Assembly: GCA_022495995.1 (NCBI GenBank)
Contig: JAFEMH010002437.1
Coordinates: 1-64,000, forward strand
Direction of reading: 5' to 3'
DNA: 64,000 nt
Source: Adenophora triphylla var. japonica
Taxonomy: Eukaryota > Streptophyta > Magnoliopsida > Asterales > Campanulaceae
The notes beneath the pieces were generated by a model, which saw nothing but the letters and a program-made list of their open reading frames with translations, was not told where the DNA came from and made no database searches. Positions 43,516-54,927 of this stretch are shown here, in pieces. Both the position numbers and the translations under genes were made by a program. Position 1 is the stretch's first letter. Every line of letters starts with the position of its first letter.

Positions 43516-45014
43516 TAGTTTTTATGAAAAATTAGTTTTTTTTTTTCAAACTAGTAGGAAAAACTAGTTTTAAAAATGCACAATTAAATTTTCATAATTA
43601 ACTAGTTAAAAAGTGTCTGATGATGTTTTTTAGTATCGGTGTTAGTAGTAAAGAGTGCAACAATTTTAGTATTAAAAAAGTGTCATAAACAGTGATAAAA
43701 GAAGCTAGTTTTAGTTGTAAACAGGGTTAGGAGTGTTAATAGTTTCGGTTATTTACGAAATGCCACCACGTAATTTTAAAAAAAGTTTTAGTTATTTATA
43801 AAAATGACATCGCGCGATATATTAAAAAGTTTCAATTAACAAACGAACGTGTCACCGTACATTCTTAAAAATTAATTTTTTATAGGAAAAACTGTTTTTT
43901 TCTAAGATTTTGACTTTTTAAATAGATAATCATTGCTGCCGAAAAGTCGAGAGACAAAAAAAAAAAAAAAAGGAAAAAATATCATACTAATATAATTTCA
44001 TAAACCTTTTCTTTTTCTTAATCATGTGTTGAAGACTTTGTTTAAGGAGTGCTGTACTTTGTTTTCATGGAGATTTAAACAGTACCCACTACAATTATTA
44101 TAATGACCAATGGATCCCCCACCTTTGGGATGATAATAACAGGTACGAAGTTGACCAATTTTCCCATACATCCCTTTATGCTTTTTAATTTTCCCATACA
44201 TCCCTTTATGCTTTTTTACTTGTTTTTACGTGCAATGCACCTGTAGTTAGGGAAGAAAATAAAAACCTTGAATAGAGCAATACTTTGTCACAGAAAAGAG
44301 CAAAGTGGTATATCTTACATAAAAATTCTTTAGAACATGAAGTTACCTACACGATACATGTTGACGGGTTGAGAGTGGTGATCACACGAATTTGGAGCAT
44401 ATGCAATCAGATTACATTACATACGTATTTCATTATAATTTGGGTCATTTGATTATTTATTAAGATGAGTATAATTCTTTTTTGAAACAACCCCTTATAT
44501 AGCAGCTCCCATTGAATCTGGACTGTTGAGCAGCTCATTGCTTTGCAGTCGCATTGCATATTACTACTCTTCCGTCTCAAAATAATGTGTACAAACTTTA
44601 TTTTGTGTTTTCCATTGATAGGTTTCACTTTTCTAAAACGATTTTATTATTATTATTATTATAATATTTACCCTATACCATTTATTATACTCACACACTT
44701 AATTGGGGGACCTTTTAACAAATAATACTATTCTTTGCGTCCCAAAATGAATGTTCATTTTGAATATAAGGGTAATTTTAAAAATGTTGATTTTTAACAT
44801 TAAAAAAATCATAAATACTATTAACAACAACAACAAAAACGTTAGTTTTAAAATAATTTGAGGACGGTTAAAATAAATTCTCAAACATGTCATTGTGAAA
44901 AAAAAAATAGGTTTGCAAAATATAATGAACATTGAAAAGAAATTAAAAAAAATATTTAAGGACAAAGTTATCGAAAGACAAAATTAAAAAAAAAAACATT
45001 CAACTTGAAACATA
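43516..45014. other. Intergenic, no gene seen
   Basis: AT-rich DNA. A 30-bp direct duplication (TTTTCCCATACATCCCTTTA at 44160 and 44190) and a weak MITE-like start near 44730 (CTTTGCGTCCCAAAATGAA) are the only features noted. Confidence 0.5.
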
Positions 45015-45289
45015 CTCCCTCTGTCCCATAAGTCTTAAGAAAACTTTCTATTTTGGGCGTCCCATAACTCTTAAGAAATTTACTATTCCCTCCACTCATT
45101 CTCTCTCCTACATTATTTTAATACTCACAACACATTATAATTTACTATTCCCTCCACTCATTCTCTCTCCTATTTAATTTTTCACACTCACAACACTTCT
45201 TCCACTCATTCTCTCTCCTAATACTATAATAATATTCCTTAATTCCCGCGCAAAATGGAATCTTCCTAAGCTCTATGGGACGGAGGGAG
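45015..45289. mobile_element. Stowaway-like MITE
   Basis: TIRs CTCCCTCTGTCCCATAA and TATGGGACGGAGGGAG, flanked by TA (45013-45014, 45290-45291). The interior CTCCACTCATTCTCTCTCC blocks are the complement of those in the other family members. Confidence 0.9.
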
Positions 45290-46630
45290 TATATAGAGCA
45301 TCTCATCTATACTATAAATCACACCTCCACTATCTACAGTACAATGAACAATATTAAGTGTCGAATTTTTCATTTTGCCCTCATACATTTGTCTCTTCCC
45401 ATTTTGCCCTTAATTTTTTTTTTAAATTAAAAAAAAAAAACGCGTCTCGTGCACAGCTATTCTAGTTTTTTATATTGACAATCAGTTTTCACCTACAATA
45501 TGTTCGATTAAATATGATCTCTGCACAATTGCACGTTATTTTGCAAAGGAAGGAAGGAAGGAATATATGCCCGAATGGTCATCACGCACTTAGAATCGGA
45601 GGTGAGGTACTGAGGTTTTAAACTTTCCACAACTCTTCCAAAGCACGCATGCCCGCCTTCCCTCCGCCTTATCTGATTTATTACATTTTAAAATGACAAA
45701 TTTATATTATTTTTATATTTAATGAGACCTACTTATTATACTCATAACAATAATTCTCTTATTATTCTCCACATTCATTTCCTCTCCTATTTAACTTGAT
45801 ATACTCATAATATTTGCTTCAATCATTGTATTTTCTTTTATTATAATAGTATTTTTTAATTTTAGTGTCTCAGAAAAGAAAATCCTGATGATGATGATGA
45901 TGCAGTAGAGGGAGTATATGAAAATCAAGCAAGCTAAGCCTCAGGACACAACTGTCATTTTCTATATTCTCTCTCTCTCTCTCTCAAAATGACTGCATGC
46001 TACCTATTTTAACAACACAAACAAAATTAATATACACTCCTTTCATTTTAATTGACTTTTTAATCAATTTAATTACTTAGTTTAAAAAAAATAATTATTC
46101 TTCCAATTTGTAATAAAAATGGTAGTGAACTGGTCAACTTTTAAAAATAAATTCCTCTATTTCTATGTATTTTTGTTTGTATTGCATAAGGTTTAAAACT
46201 AAAATTATTTAGTTTATTAGAAGCAGAACACATATTTACGAATATACCAAAAAAGTAATTGCGACACTTAATTATTATAAGATTAATATTTAAATAAAAC
46301 TAATGTTTAAAAAGTGGATCACAAGTATATTTATATATCTTTGCCATTAAATTTTATAAAAAGTAAACATTTTCGAAATGGTCCTTAAATAAAATTTGAA
46401 TATTCGTTTAGGACGGAGAGTATAATTTATCATATTTCTAACATGATTTTCAAACTTTGCTAAAAAAACACCTTAAATTTAAACTAAGTATGTTAAGAAA
46501 ATTCATGGAATAAATAAATAAATAAATGTCTTTTTTTATTGAGACGGAAGAAATGAGCATAAAATGGGAACATGTACAACGACTTAGACCCATTACTCCT
46601 CCCTTTTAAGTCTCTCAAATTTGGGGTAGT
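45290..46630. other. Intergenic upstream of the PHD gene
   Basis: AT-rich, no gene. It contains a (GGAA)n stretch at 45548-45562, a GATGATGATGATG tract at about 45888-45900 and a (CT)n tract at 45968-45985. Confidence 0.5.
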
Positions 46631-46638
46631 TATCAATG

Positions 46639-46647
46639 TATATATAG
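46639..46647 (+). promoter_or_regulatory. TATA box of the PHD-finger gene
   Basis: TATATATAG about 83-90 nt upstream of the ATG at 46730, a normal distance for a plant promoter with a short 5' leader. It is the only TATA-like site close to the start. Confidence 0.5.
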
Positions 46648-46729
46648 CTCTCCCTTTCTTTCTCCTTAAAGGCTCTATCACCATTTTCATTTATCATTCA
46701 TTTCTTACAAACTCTTCAATCTTGAATTC

Positions 46730-47447
46730 ATGATAAACTCAAGAATGGTGGATCTTCCGATTGTGTGTTGTATGTGCGGCGATATCGGCTTCCCCGACAA
46801 GATCTTCCGCTGCCACAAGTGTCTTAACCGCTTCCAACACTCGTATGTCGCCATCTCCACCCACCTCCTCCACTTCTTTTTTTTTGGGATCTTATATACA
46901 TACTAAAAATATCTGTGGTTTTGTTTGTGGAAAATCTAAAGATAATTTAACTTTTTTTAATGATGCAGTCGGCTGCACAGACCAAAATCACTATAACTAC
47001 AACATATTACCATTTACTATAAAACTTACCATATAGTTTGTCATTTACTTGTCACGGGTTCAAACCACAAAAACAGTATATAAACGTTATTTATTGCATA
47101 TTTCCGATTTAGTTGTTGTGCTAATTATGATGTTGTTTTGCAGGTATTGTAGCAACTACTATAGCGAATCATCGTCAGAGCCTAGAGAGGTATGCGATTG
47201 GTGCCAAACGGAGGGGATGAGGAACATGAGATCACACGGTGGTTCTTACATGTCGTCGAAGAAATTGAGCTCTAAAAACGAGGCCGCCGGAATAAGCAAT
47301 AGGTCAGAGTTTTCCCAGGACAAGATCAAGCAGCATGATCATCAAGAAGGGACAGCAGATCAGAAAGCATCAGGAAAGGGTGCAGGTGCACCTTCTCCAC
47401 GGACTAGTACCCGCAGGTACAAGCTTCTCAAGGATGTTATGTGTTAA
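46730..47447 (+). CDS. Small PHD-type zinc-finger protein
   Basis: Two-exon gene: exon 1 46730-46842, intron with GTATGT...TTTTGCAG, exon 2 47144-47447; 138 aa. The N-terminus (about residues 11-57) is a compact Cys-rich PHD-like finger: VCCMCGDIGFPDKIFRCHKC, then NRFQHSYCSNYYSESSSEPR and EVCDWC. Its Cys pairs and FQHSYC His fit a zinc-binding PHD/RING fold. The middle is low-complexity and Ser/Lys/Gln-rich. The end, RRYKLLKDVMC, is a conserved C-terminal motif I associate with a small plant family of uncharacterised PHD-finger proteins. The ATG at 46745 is in frame and could also serve. Nuclear chromatin or DNA-related function is inferred from the finger class only. The gene looks intact. 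Confidence 0.85.
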
Positions 47448-48002
47448 ATTGAAATCATCACCCCAAAAAAAAATAAAAAATTGAAGGGGGCGTTGTGTAT
47501 GTGTGAGCAAAAGCGAGGGGGTTCTTTGTGTGTTGTTTATAAATACCAAATGGTAACAACTAAACCTTAGTTATAGGTTGTTTCAAGTGTGTCTTTTTGA
47601 CCGAGTTTATGGTTTCTATAAATATATATATGGTCTTTCCCTAAGTTGTTACATAATAATAATTTTTTAAGCCCCGGCAGACAAGTTACTATTTTAGATA
47701 AATTGATAATTTTACATGATATGATATCAAAATGGAAGGTCTTAGGTTCGATTTCTCCTGCTAATTGCTTTCAGTATTACCCTAGTTTTTATTTGCAAAA
47801 AATGCATTATGTTGGCATGCACAAAAAATGTGACATGTTTGAAATTTGGGTTCCCCAAAAATGTGACATATTATATTTGTAATCTTTCCACGTGTGCGAT
47901 CGGGAAAAGTGCAAAATCTTAATATATATTGTTGAGTCCTTATCTAACAATTTATCCTTTCATATCACAAGTGATAACTCTACGCACTCTCACAAGTATA
48001 AG

Positions 48003-48035
<33 letters not shown>
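47448..48035. other. 3' region of the PHD gene and spacer
   Basis: 3' UTR and AT-rich spacer. TCTTAGGTTCGATTTCTCC at about 47740 resembles a Pol III B box, but no A box or SINE body was found. A (TA)n tract (48008-48035) abuts the copia LTR. Confidence 0.5.
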
Positions 48036-48041
<6 letters not shown>

Positions 48042-48636
48042 AACAGAGTCTTTGTAAAAGATAGAAAACAAGCAACAATCACACAACACAAGAATATATG
48101 TGGTTCACCAATTTGGCTATTTTCACGGGCAGATGGAGTGAATATTATTATATTCTGCAAATCAACCGATTACAATCTCTAATCTAATGCACGAATTCTT
48201 GTCAAAGAATTCCTATCCGTGCAAACCAAAGATCTAGAGAAACAGATGAGCAAAAGGAACTAGCTACAAATATGGTTGGTGGTAGGTTTATTTATATCCC
48301 TTACTCCTAACCCTGCAGGATTTTTAACCCTAAATAGATTTATGCCGTTGATAGGCCTGATCGGCATAAGGCGTGATCGCTCCCTCCTTGGGCTCGATCG
48401 CCCCATCTGCACCCGCACGATCTCCCCTTGGTAGAGCGCGATCGCTCTATCAAGGCAGAAACTCAGCGCGGTCGCTTGCCCCTTTCCGCGCGGTCGCTCC
48501 TTTGTCCAGTAGCTTGGCGCGATCGCGCCCTCCTCTTGGCGCGGTCGCTCCGTCTACAGCTGTGTCAGGAATTCTGAAATTGTTGTATAATTCCTTAATT
48601 TAGGCATTCCAAACTTATATGACACCAAATACAACA
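48036..48636 (-). repeat. LTR of copia element 1 (3' LTR)
   Basis: 601 bp, TGTTGTAACAGAG...ACCAAATACAACA on the + strand. It is similar over about 450 bp to 52000-52450 (shared GAAAACAAG, GATCTAGAGAAACAGATGAG and CTGATAGGCCTGATC blocks). It carries a run of GCGATCGC-type motifs (48376-48555). Confidence 0.88.
48376..48555. repeat. GCGATCGC/GCGGTCGC motif cluster in the copia LTR
   Basis: Eight or so copies of (G)CG(A/G)TCGC spaced roughly 20-35 bp apart, including GCGATCGC at 48438-48445 and the perfect palindrome GGCGCGATCGCGCC at 48516-48529. The second LTR keeps four of them (52339-52442) before it is truncated. Confidence 0.85.
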
Positions 48637-48718
48637 AATCTCCACCTTGACATATAACCTCCGAAATATAAACAGAACTCCTGCTCTGCCTCAGATGCTA
48701 TCTAATAGCTGCGAACAT

Positions 48719-50065
48719 TCAGTAAGTCCAAACAATGTTGGAACTTGCTAGTCGGAACGGACTTCGTGAACATGTCAGCAGGAATATGTCCGCAGTACCC
48801 ACTTTCTTCACCTTAATTCGCTTCTCACTTCTCAGAAAATGATACCTCACATCTATGTGCTTGGTCCTCTCGTGATGAACTTGATCCTTGGCCAAACAAA
48901 TTGCACTCAAACTGTCATAAAATATTGTAGCCATATCCTGATGTAACCCAAGGTCACTAATCAAACCCTTTAGCCATATCCCCTCTTTAGCAGCTTCTGT
49001 CAATGTCATCTAATCCGCCTCTGTTGTAGACAATGTCACCGTAGATTGTAGAGTAGCCTTCCTACTGACAACTGGCCCAGCAAGAGTGAACACATACCCA
49101 GTCATAGATCTCCTCGTGTCAACATCTCCAGAGTAATCCGAATAACAATAACCCTCAACTGCATATATATTATGTACCACCTCCATAAATGAGCCCAACA
49201 TCTGATGTACCCCTAAGATAACTGAAAATCCTCTTCACTGCTTGCCAATGTTCTTTACCAGGATCCCCCATGAACCTACTAACAACACTAACAGCATGAG
49301 CAAGATCTGACCTATTGCAAACCATATCATACATCAAATTACCAACTGCACTAGCATATGGTATTCGAGCCATGTAATCTTTCTCCGCATCCGACTTGGG
49401 TGCAAAGGCAACCGACAGACGTGCATTCGCTGCACTCGAAGAATCTAACGGCTTTGCTGTAGACATGCCAAACCTCTTTAAATCTTTCTTGATATAACCT
49501 TTTTGGGATAATAACAGTTTCTGTTGGCTTCTATCCCTGTAGATCCCCATACCCAGAATTTTCTTTGTCGCACCCAAATCCTTTATCTCGAACCCTGCAG
49601 ACAGTAGACCCTTCAACTTCTGAATATCTGACTTCTTGACAGCCGCTATCAATATATCGTCAACATAAAAAATCAGATAGATGATCGAACCTTCCACTAA
49701 CCTATTGTGATACACATGCACAACAGTCATACGCACTCCTTGTATATCCAATCTCTGTCATATAACTGTAAAACCGCTTGTACCACTGCCTAAGCGATTA
49801 CTTGAGTCCATACAAGGACTTTTTCAACCTGCACACATAGTCTTTCTTTTCCTGGAACTTGAAACCCATCTATTTGTGTCATATAAATCTCCTCTTCCAA
49901 CTCTCCATGTAAAAAAGCCATTTTCACATCTAGCTGCTCAATTTCCAAATCCTGATGTGCCACCATTGCTAATAGCACTCTGATAGAAGTGTGTCTAACC
50001 ACTGGTGAGAAGATCTCATTGTAGTCAAACTGCTTATGCCCAAAACCGCTTAGACAACCCTTCAT
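48719..50065 (-). pseudogene. Copia 1 RT and RNase H
   Basis: RT N-part (50065-49790): FSPVVRHTSIRVLLAMVAHQ and LDVKMAFLHGELEEEIYMTQ. RT C-part (49751-49170): the catalytic block LIFYVDDILIAA, then a KDLGATKKILGMGIYRDRSQ segment and KPLDSSSAANARLSVAFAPK. RNase H (49201-48719): YCYSDYSGDVDTRRSMTGYV, a SRKATLQSTVTLSTTEAD tail, then DSLSAICLAKDQVHHERTKH. The YVDD core and the RNase H acidic motifs are recognisable, but four frames are needed, so it is inactive. Confidence 0.9.
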
Positions 50066-51004
50066 TGGAGAGCATGCACATTGTCCTAGCCAACAATGTC
50101 TGATTCATGCGTTCTGCTACACCATTTTGCTGTGGTGTACCCCTGATATTGAGATGTCTAAAAATCCCCACTTACTTACAGAACTCATCGAACTCAGCAC
50201 TACAGAACTCCATACCATTATCTGTCCGGAGTCGCTTGATCTTCTTCCCTGTCTGATTCTCCACTAATGTCTTTCACTGTCTGAAATTGGTGAGAGACTC
50301 ACTCTTGTGCTTCATAATAATTACCAAGTATTTCTCGAGTAGTCATCAATCATGGACAAGAAATACCTATGACCTCTCAATGATTCCCGACGTGAAGGTC
50401 CCCAATAATTCGAGTGAATGTAATCCAGACTACTCTTCATTCTGTGAATCCCCTTAGGAAACTTGCTTCGCTGCATCTTCCCAAGTACATAATACTCGCA
50501 GAACTGCAGATTCTTGACCTTATGACCACACAGAAGACCATGATTAGTCAATATTTGCATCCCTCTAATGCTCATGTGCCCAAGCCTAATATGCCACAAC
50601 TTTGTCATATCCTCCTTAACCACTTTAGATAATGCAACCAATACTGACCCAGAAAGCGTCCTTCCTTGGAGAAAATACAAGGAGCCCCGCTTAATGCCTC
50701 TCAGAACCACTTCATAACCTTTGTAGACAAAAACTGCTCCACATTTACCTTTGAAATTATACCCTTTACTGTCAAGCTGACTAAAAGATATCAGGTTCTT
50801 TGTCATATGTGGAACATGCCTCACATCGTTCAAAGTGCAGAACTTACCATTATGAGTCTGTAGCTTGATCGAGCCAATACCAACCACCCTGCAAGTAACA
50901 TTGTTGTCCATATGAATATTACCACCATCTACCTGCTCATAAGTTATAAACCACTCTCTCCTCGGACTAATATGATAAGAAGCCCCAGAATCCAGAATCC
51001 ACAC
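50066..51004 (-). pseudogene. Copia 1 protease and integrase
   Basis: From 51004: the protease active site WILDSGASYHIS, then the GAG-pre-integrase segment with LWHIRLGHMSIRGMQILTNH and the start of the integrase core (LDYIHSNYWGPSRRESLRGH, FLSMIDDYSRNTW). The first integrase Asp (usual D-LWGP) is replaced by Asn in IHSNYWGP. The remainder to 50066 is frameshifted and short, indicating a deletion in the integrase C-terminus. Confidence 0.85.
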
Positions 51005-51109
51005 ATCCGACTGTTTTGCAGATTCTTCTATTACTATAGCATAATCCCCATCAGAGGTGCTCTTATTAACTGCAGCAACATTAGCTACATTGCAATTTGG
51101 AGGCTCGCC

Positions 51110-51960
51110 TCGCTTCTTCTAGGACAATCTATCTTCCAATGTCCCTTTTCCTTGCAGTAATTACAAACATCATCAGGTTTTGGGCCCCTCTTGCCAGAAG
51201 ATTTCTTATTCTTCTGTTTACTGCTAGAACCCCTATTGCCTTCCTCAATCAAACCTGTCATCTGATTATCTGTACCACTATTACCGCTTGCCTAAGGACG
51301 TAACTCTCTAGTCTTGAGCGAGAATTTCACCTCCTCTAGAGTCACCGTCTCCTTACCACTGATACTAAAGTCAACATAGTGCTCATATGATAAAGGCGAA
51401 GAAACAAGAAGCATTAATGCAACATCCTCATCAGCAACCTTAGCATCTATATTACACAGTTCAAGTAATAGAGATTTAAATCTATCTAGTTGATCCCTAA
51501 TGGGCGTACCTTTTTGCATTTGGAGAGAATATAGTCTCTGCTTCAGATATAGCTTGTTGGTCAATGACTGTGTCAAATACATATCTTCTAACGCAAGCCA
51601 CAAAGCACCTCCGAAATCGGTATCTGAAATATCCGCTAAAACATCATCATCTAGACACCTGATTATCTTAGAGTGAGCCCTCTCATCTAGCGCGATCAGA
51701 TCTGCCTCTTCCTTCTCTACTATCTTCCTCCCTTTCTCCGAACCTTCTGTTATTGCAGCCACGACAACACCGGTGGAAACGGCTTCTGCTTTGCCCTTTG
51801 TATCCTGACGATCCCCGATTGCAGCAGCCACTGGAGCCCACAAGCCCTTGCTCTCAACAAGGCTTTCATCTTGATAGCCAAATAGAAAAACTATTATTAC
51901 CATTAAACTTGTCGACTGGTGATTCAATTCCTGATCCCATCTTCTTTTGTAGCGTAACAC
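51110..51960 (-). pseudogene. Copia 1 gag
   Basis: An open frame of 222 codons (51960-51292) includes the UBN2-type gag: KIIRCLDDDVLADISDTDFG, ALWLALEDMYLTQSLTNKLY, RDQLDRFKSLLLELCNIDAK. A CCHC zinc knuckle (CNYCKEKGHWKIDC, about 51168-51120) follows in another frame. The N-terminus contains a Lys/Glu-rich insertion (EGSEKGRKIVEKEEADLI). Confidence 0.88.
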
Positions 51961-51999
51961 CCTAGACCTTTATCAACCTGACAGGCTCTGATACCAGTT

Positions 52000-52450
52000 T
52001 GTTGGAACATAATCTATTTAGAAGATAGAAAACAAGTAACAATCACACAATACAAGAATATTCGTGGTTCACCAACTTGGCTACGTCCACGTGCAGAGGG
52101 AGAGAATATTATTATCTTCTGGAAATCAACCGATTACAATCTCTATCTAATGCACAAATTCATGACAAATAATTTCTGTCTGTGCAAACCCTAGATCTAG
52201 AGAAACAGATGAGCAAAATGAACTAACTACAAATATTATGATTGGTGTTAGTTTTATTTATATGCCCTACTGATAACCCTACAAGGTTTTCAGCCCTAAA
52301 CAGATTTCTGCCGCTGATAGGCCTGATCCGGCATAGGGCGTGATCGCTCCCTCCTTGAGTGCGATCGCCCCATCTGCACCCGGCCAATCGCCCCTTTGTA
52401 GGACGCGATCGGTCCCTCATGGCAGTAATTCAGCGCGGTCGCACGTCCCT
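52000..52450 (-). repeat. Truncated LTR of copia element 1 (5' LTR)
   Basis: It starts TGTTGGAACATAATC (plus strand) next to the primer-binding site and matches 48036-48480. Similarity to the other LTR stops near 52445. Confidence 0.85.
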
Positions 52451-52880
52451 TAGGCATCACGCATCACGAGCTTGTTGTACTATGATCATCAATTATAATC
52501 GCATATCAAATAGTTGCCACCTATGCATTGCACAATTTTTATATAATCACCTTATAAATAAATGTATCAAGTTGTTGCTAATGTAACAATTTAATATCAT
52601 TTTTACTATGTAAACCTTGTCTAATTAACGTACCAATTCGTATGAATCCATAGTTAATGTTATAGCTACTTAAAGTTCTCATTTGATAAATATTTCATTT
52701 TACGCGTCTTATTATTCCATATGTCTATATCTCAGGAATGATAAAGACGAAATACATGTTTCTTGCATAGGAAGCAATGACTTAATAATAAAATGCTTAC
52801 TTTGTCGCAGAATAAAATGTTGCATTTTTCTTTTTTTTTTTTATTGTCAAAATAATATGGTATTTTTAGATAAATTAATA
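52451..52880. other. Intergenic, no gene seen
   Basis: AT-rich DNA without recognisable features between the truncated copia LTR and a MITE. Confidence 0.5.
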
Positions 52881-53139
52881 CTCTTTCCGTCCCACTCGAA
52901 AATAAATAAAATTTTATTTAAGATGTTCCTTTTAAAAAGGCGCACTCTCGAATGGAATTTTTTTAAACATTTCTTTATTCATGAGACCCACTTATTATAC
53001 TCACAATAACTATCCAGTCCATACTCACATTCTCGCCTTTACCTCAATTTTCATATTCACAACATTTATTTCACTATACAATCCGATTAATTTTAATGTA
53101 AAATTCATTTTTGTAAGTTTTCAAGTGGGACGGAGGGAG
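52881..53139. mobile_element. Stowaway-like MITE
   Basis: TIRs CTCTTTCCGTCCCACT and AAGTGGGACGGAGGGAG, with TA on both sides. Confidence 0.85.
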
Positions 53140-53381
53140 TATTATTTAATTTACCATGATAATAGAATACTCCCTTCATCTGAGCGTCCCTTCATTTCAT
53201 CTGAGCGTGAACAAAAATTTTAGGCACAAAACTAATAAATAATGGTATAATAAGATAAGAGAGAATAAGTGGAGTAGGTGTTGACAGTATTAAAAATAAA
53301 ACCGAATAGATAATGAGTGAAAAAAATAGTAAGTAAATTGTTGTTAATATGACAAGTGGGTATCATTGATTATAAAAAGTA

Positions 53382-53669
53382 CTTCCTCCGTCCCACGTTA
53401 GTTGAGACTAACTTTTTGGGCACACCAATTAAGGAAAAGTAAATGAGAGAAAAAGTGAAAGAAAATGTTGTGAGTATGAAGAATTAAATAGGAGAGAGAA
53501 TGAGTGGGAGGAATAGTTAGGAGAGAGAATGTTGTGAGTGTAAAAATGAAATAGGAGAGAGAATGAGTGGGGTAAATAGTGAAGATTCCTTTGCCATTTT
53601 GGACAGTCTCAACTAACGTGGGACGGCCCAAAAGGGAAAGAAGTCTCAACTAACGTGGGACGGAGGGAG
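53382..53669. mobile_element. Stowaway-like MITE
   Basis: Long TIRs (CTTCCTCCGTCCCACGTTAG and its complement ending GGGACGGAGGGAG), TA on both sides. An extra inner copy of CTCAACTAACGTGGGACGG at about 53605 repeats the right end. Confidence 0.9.
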
Positions 53670-53849
53670 TATATTACAAAAGTAACAAAATTTCATGTCA
53701 GTTAAATTGTAAATTGAGAGAAAGTCAGACAGTCGGTACACACAATCGGACCACTTGCTTGTTTTCTTTCCATTTATATTTGAATTGAAAATCTTGGTAC
53801 ACGCCAATTTTCAAATAATAGTTATGTATACTATTACTACATTATTATA

Positions 53850-54078
53850 CACCCGTCCCGTCCCACGTGAATGAAATTTTTTAGTCAAATTGATGTAACT
53901 TTAATCAATAATTTAAATAAAAAATAGTGATTCTAATAAAAATTTAACTTTTTTATTATAACACAATTAATAATATTTTCAATAATAATTTTTAGATTTT
54001 TATAAGAATTATTATTTTCTATTTAAATTAATAGTTAAAATTATTGCAATTTGATTAAAAGTCTCGTGATGGAGGGAG
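53850..54078. mobile_element. MITE, divergent CTCCCTCC family
   Basis: Ends CACCCGTCCCGTCCCACGTG and CTCGTGATGGAGGGAG, next to TA. The interior is almost pure A/T with imperfect inverted halves (AATAATTTTTAGA / AATTATTGCAATTT). Confidence 0.65.
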
Positions 54079-54453
54079 TATGTATTGAAATAGAAACCGA
54101 CAATCTACAGCCGTAGGATCAAACAAATTGAAAAGAAATCCAACGATTTAAAATAAAAAAAGTTAAAACTGATTAATAATAGCCCTAGGATCGTAGCAGT
54201 TATGGATCGATCTGAGCCATACCTTCAGTGATTTTATCCAGTGTGTATTATCTTTTTTTAGATTAAATCCCAACCCCTCTTTGTCTTTTCTCAAGTTGAA
54301 TCTCAGCCACTCATTGTGTGGCGGTTATTCATGAGCTCTATTGTAATATAGATGAAAATTTTGTAATTTTGGTAAGTTTACATTCGTGTAAAACGGACGA
54401 GAAAAGAAATACGTTCATTATCACATTATCGCGTGTGACGGAGGGAGTATATA

Positions 54454-54727
54454 CTCCCTCCGTCCCGGTAGAAATTGCACGCTTACTGTTTACGCGTGGA
54501 TTAAGAAAAAAATAATGGTATAAATGTTGTGAGTATGAAAAGTGAGGTTGGAAAGAGAAAGTGGGGTAAGAAATAGTGATTTGATTGGTGTTGTAAGTAT
54601 AAAAGTAAAGTAGGAGAGAGAATTAGTGGGTGAAATAGTAAAGATTCTTTGCCATTTTAAGAAGTGTATAATTTGTAATGGAATGTTCAATAAGAAAAAT
54701 GTACAATTTGTAGCGGGGCGGAGGGAG
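54454..54727. mobile_element. Stowaway-like MITE
   Basis: TIRs CTCCCTCCGTCCCGGTAG and AGCGGGGCGGAGGGAG, TA on both sides. Only 6 bp upstream another MITE end (GTGTGACGGAGGGAG, to 54447) is present, so two elements abut; the left end of that neighbour could not be found. Confidence 0.88.
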
Positions 54728-54927
54728 TATATCCTTTGATGAGAAGTAAAAGAGGTTTCTTGTGAGGGAGATAGAATTGGAATGGTATTGGTAGGGTTTG
54801 TGGTAGGGTTTGTCTTTTGTCACAAAACAGGGTTGTGGAGTGGTCATTGCTTTGTTGAGTCTCTCAAGGAGAATTGAATGCACTTGGATGACTTTTTCCA
54901 CCAAAATGAATTCATAGTACCTATAGC

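Larger units (their letters stand above)
48036..52450 (-). mobile_element. Ty1/copia retrotransposon 1, decayed
   Basis: Minus-strand element with an LTR at 48036-48636 (3' LTR in its own orientation) and a partly truncated 5' LTR from 52000 to about 52450. The primer-binding site for initiator Met-tRNA (TGGTATCAGAGCC on the minus strand, 51995-51983) and a polypurine tract (AAGGTGGAGATT, about 48648-48637) are both in place. The interior, only 3.36 kb, has gag, protease, integrase, RT and RNase H in copia order, with frameshifts and internal deletions. Confidence 0.9.

Noticed and set aside
47735..47762. B-box-like GGTTCGATTTC as a tRNA or SINE
   Set aside because: No cloverleaf, no A box and no tail were found; similarity limited to one box.
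48376..48555. GCGATCGC octamers as a sign of cyanobacterial (HIP1) or chloroplast-derived DNA
   Set aside because: The motifs are confined to an LTR with defined ends, polypurine tract and primer-binding site, so they belong to a copia element.
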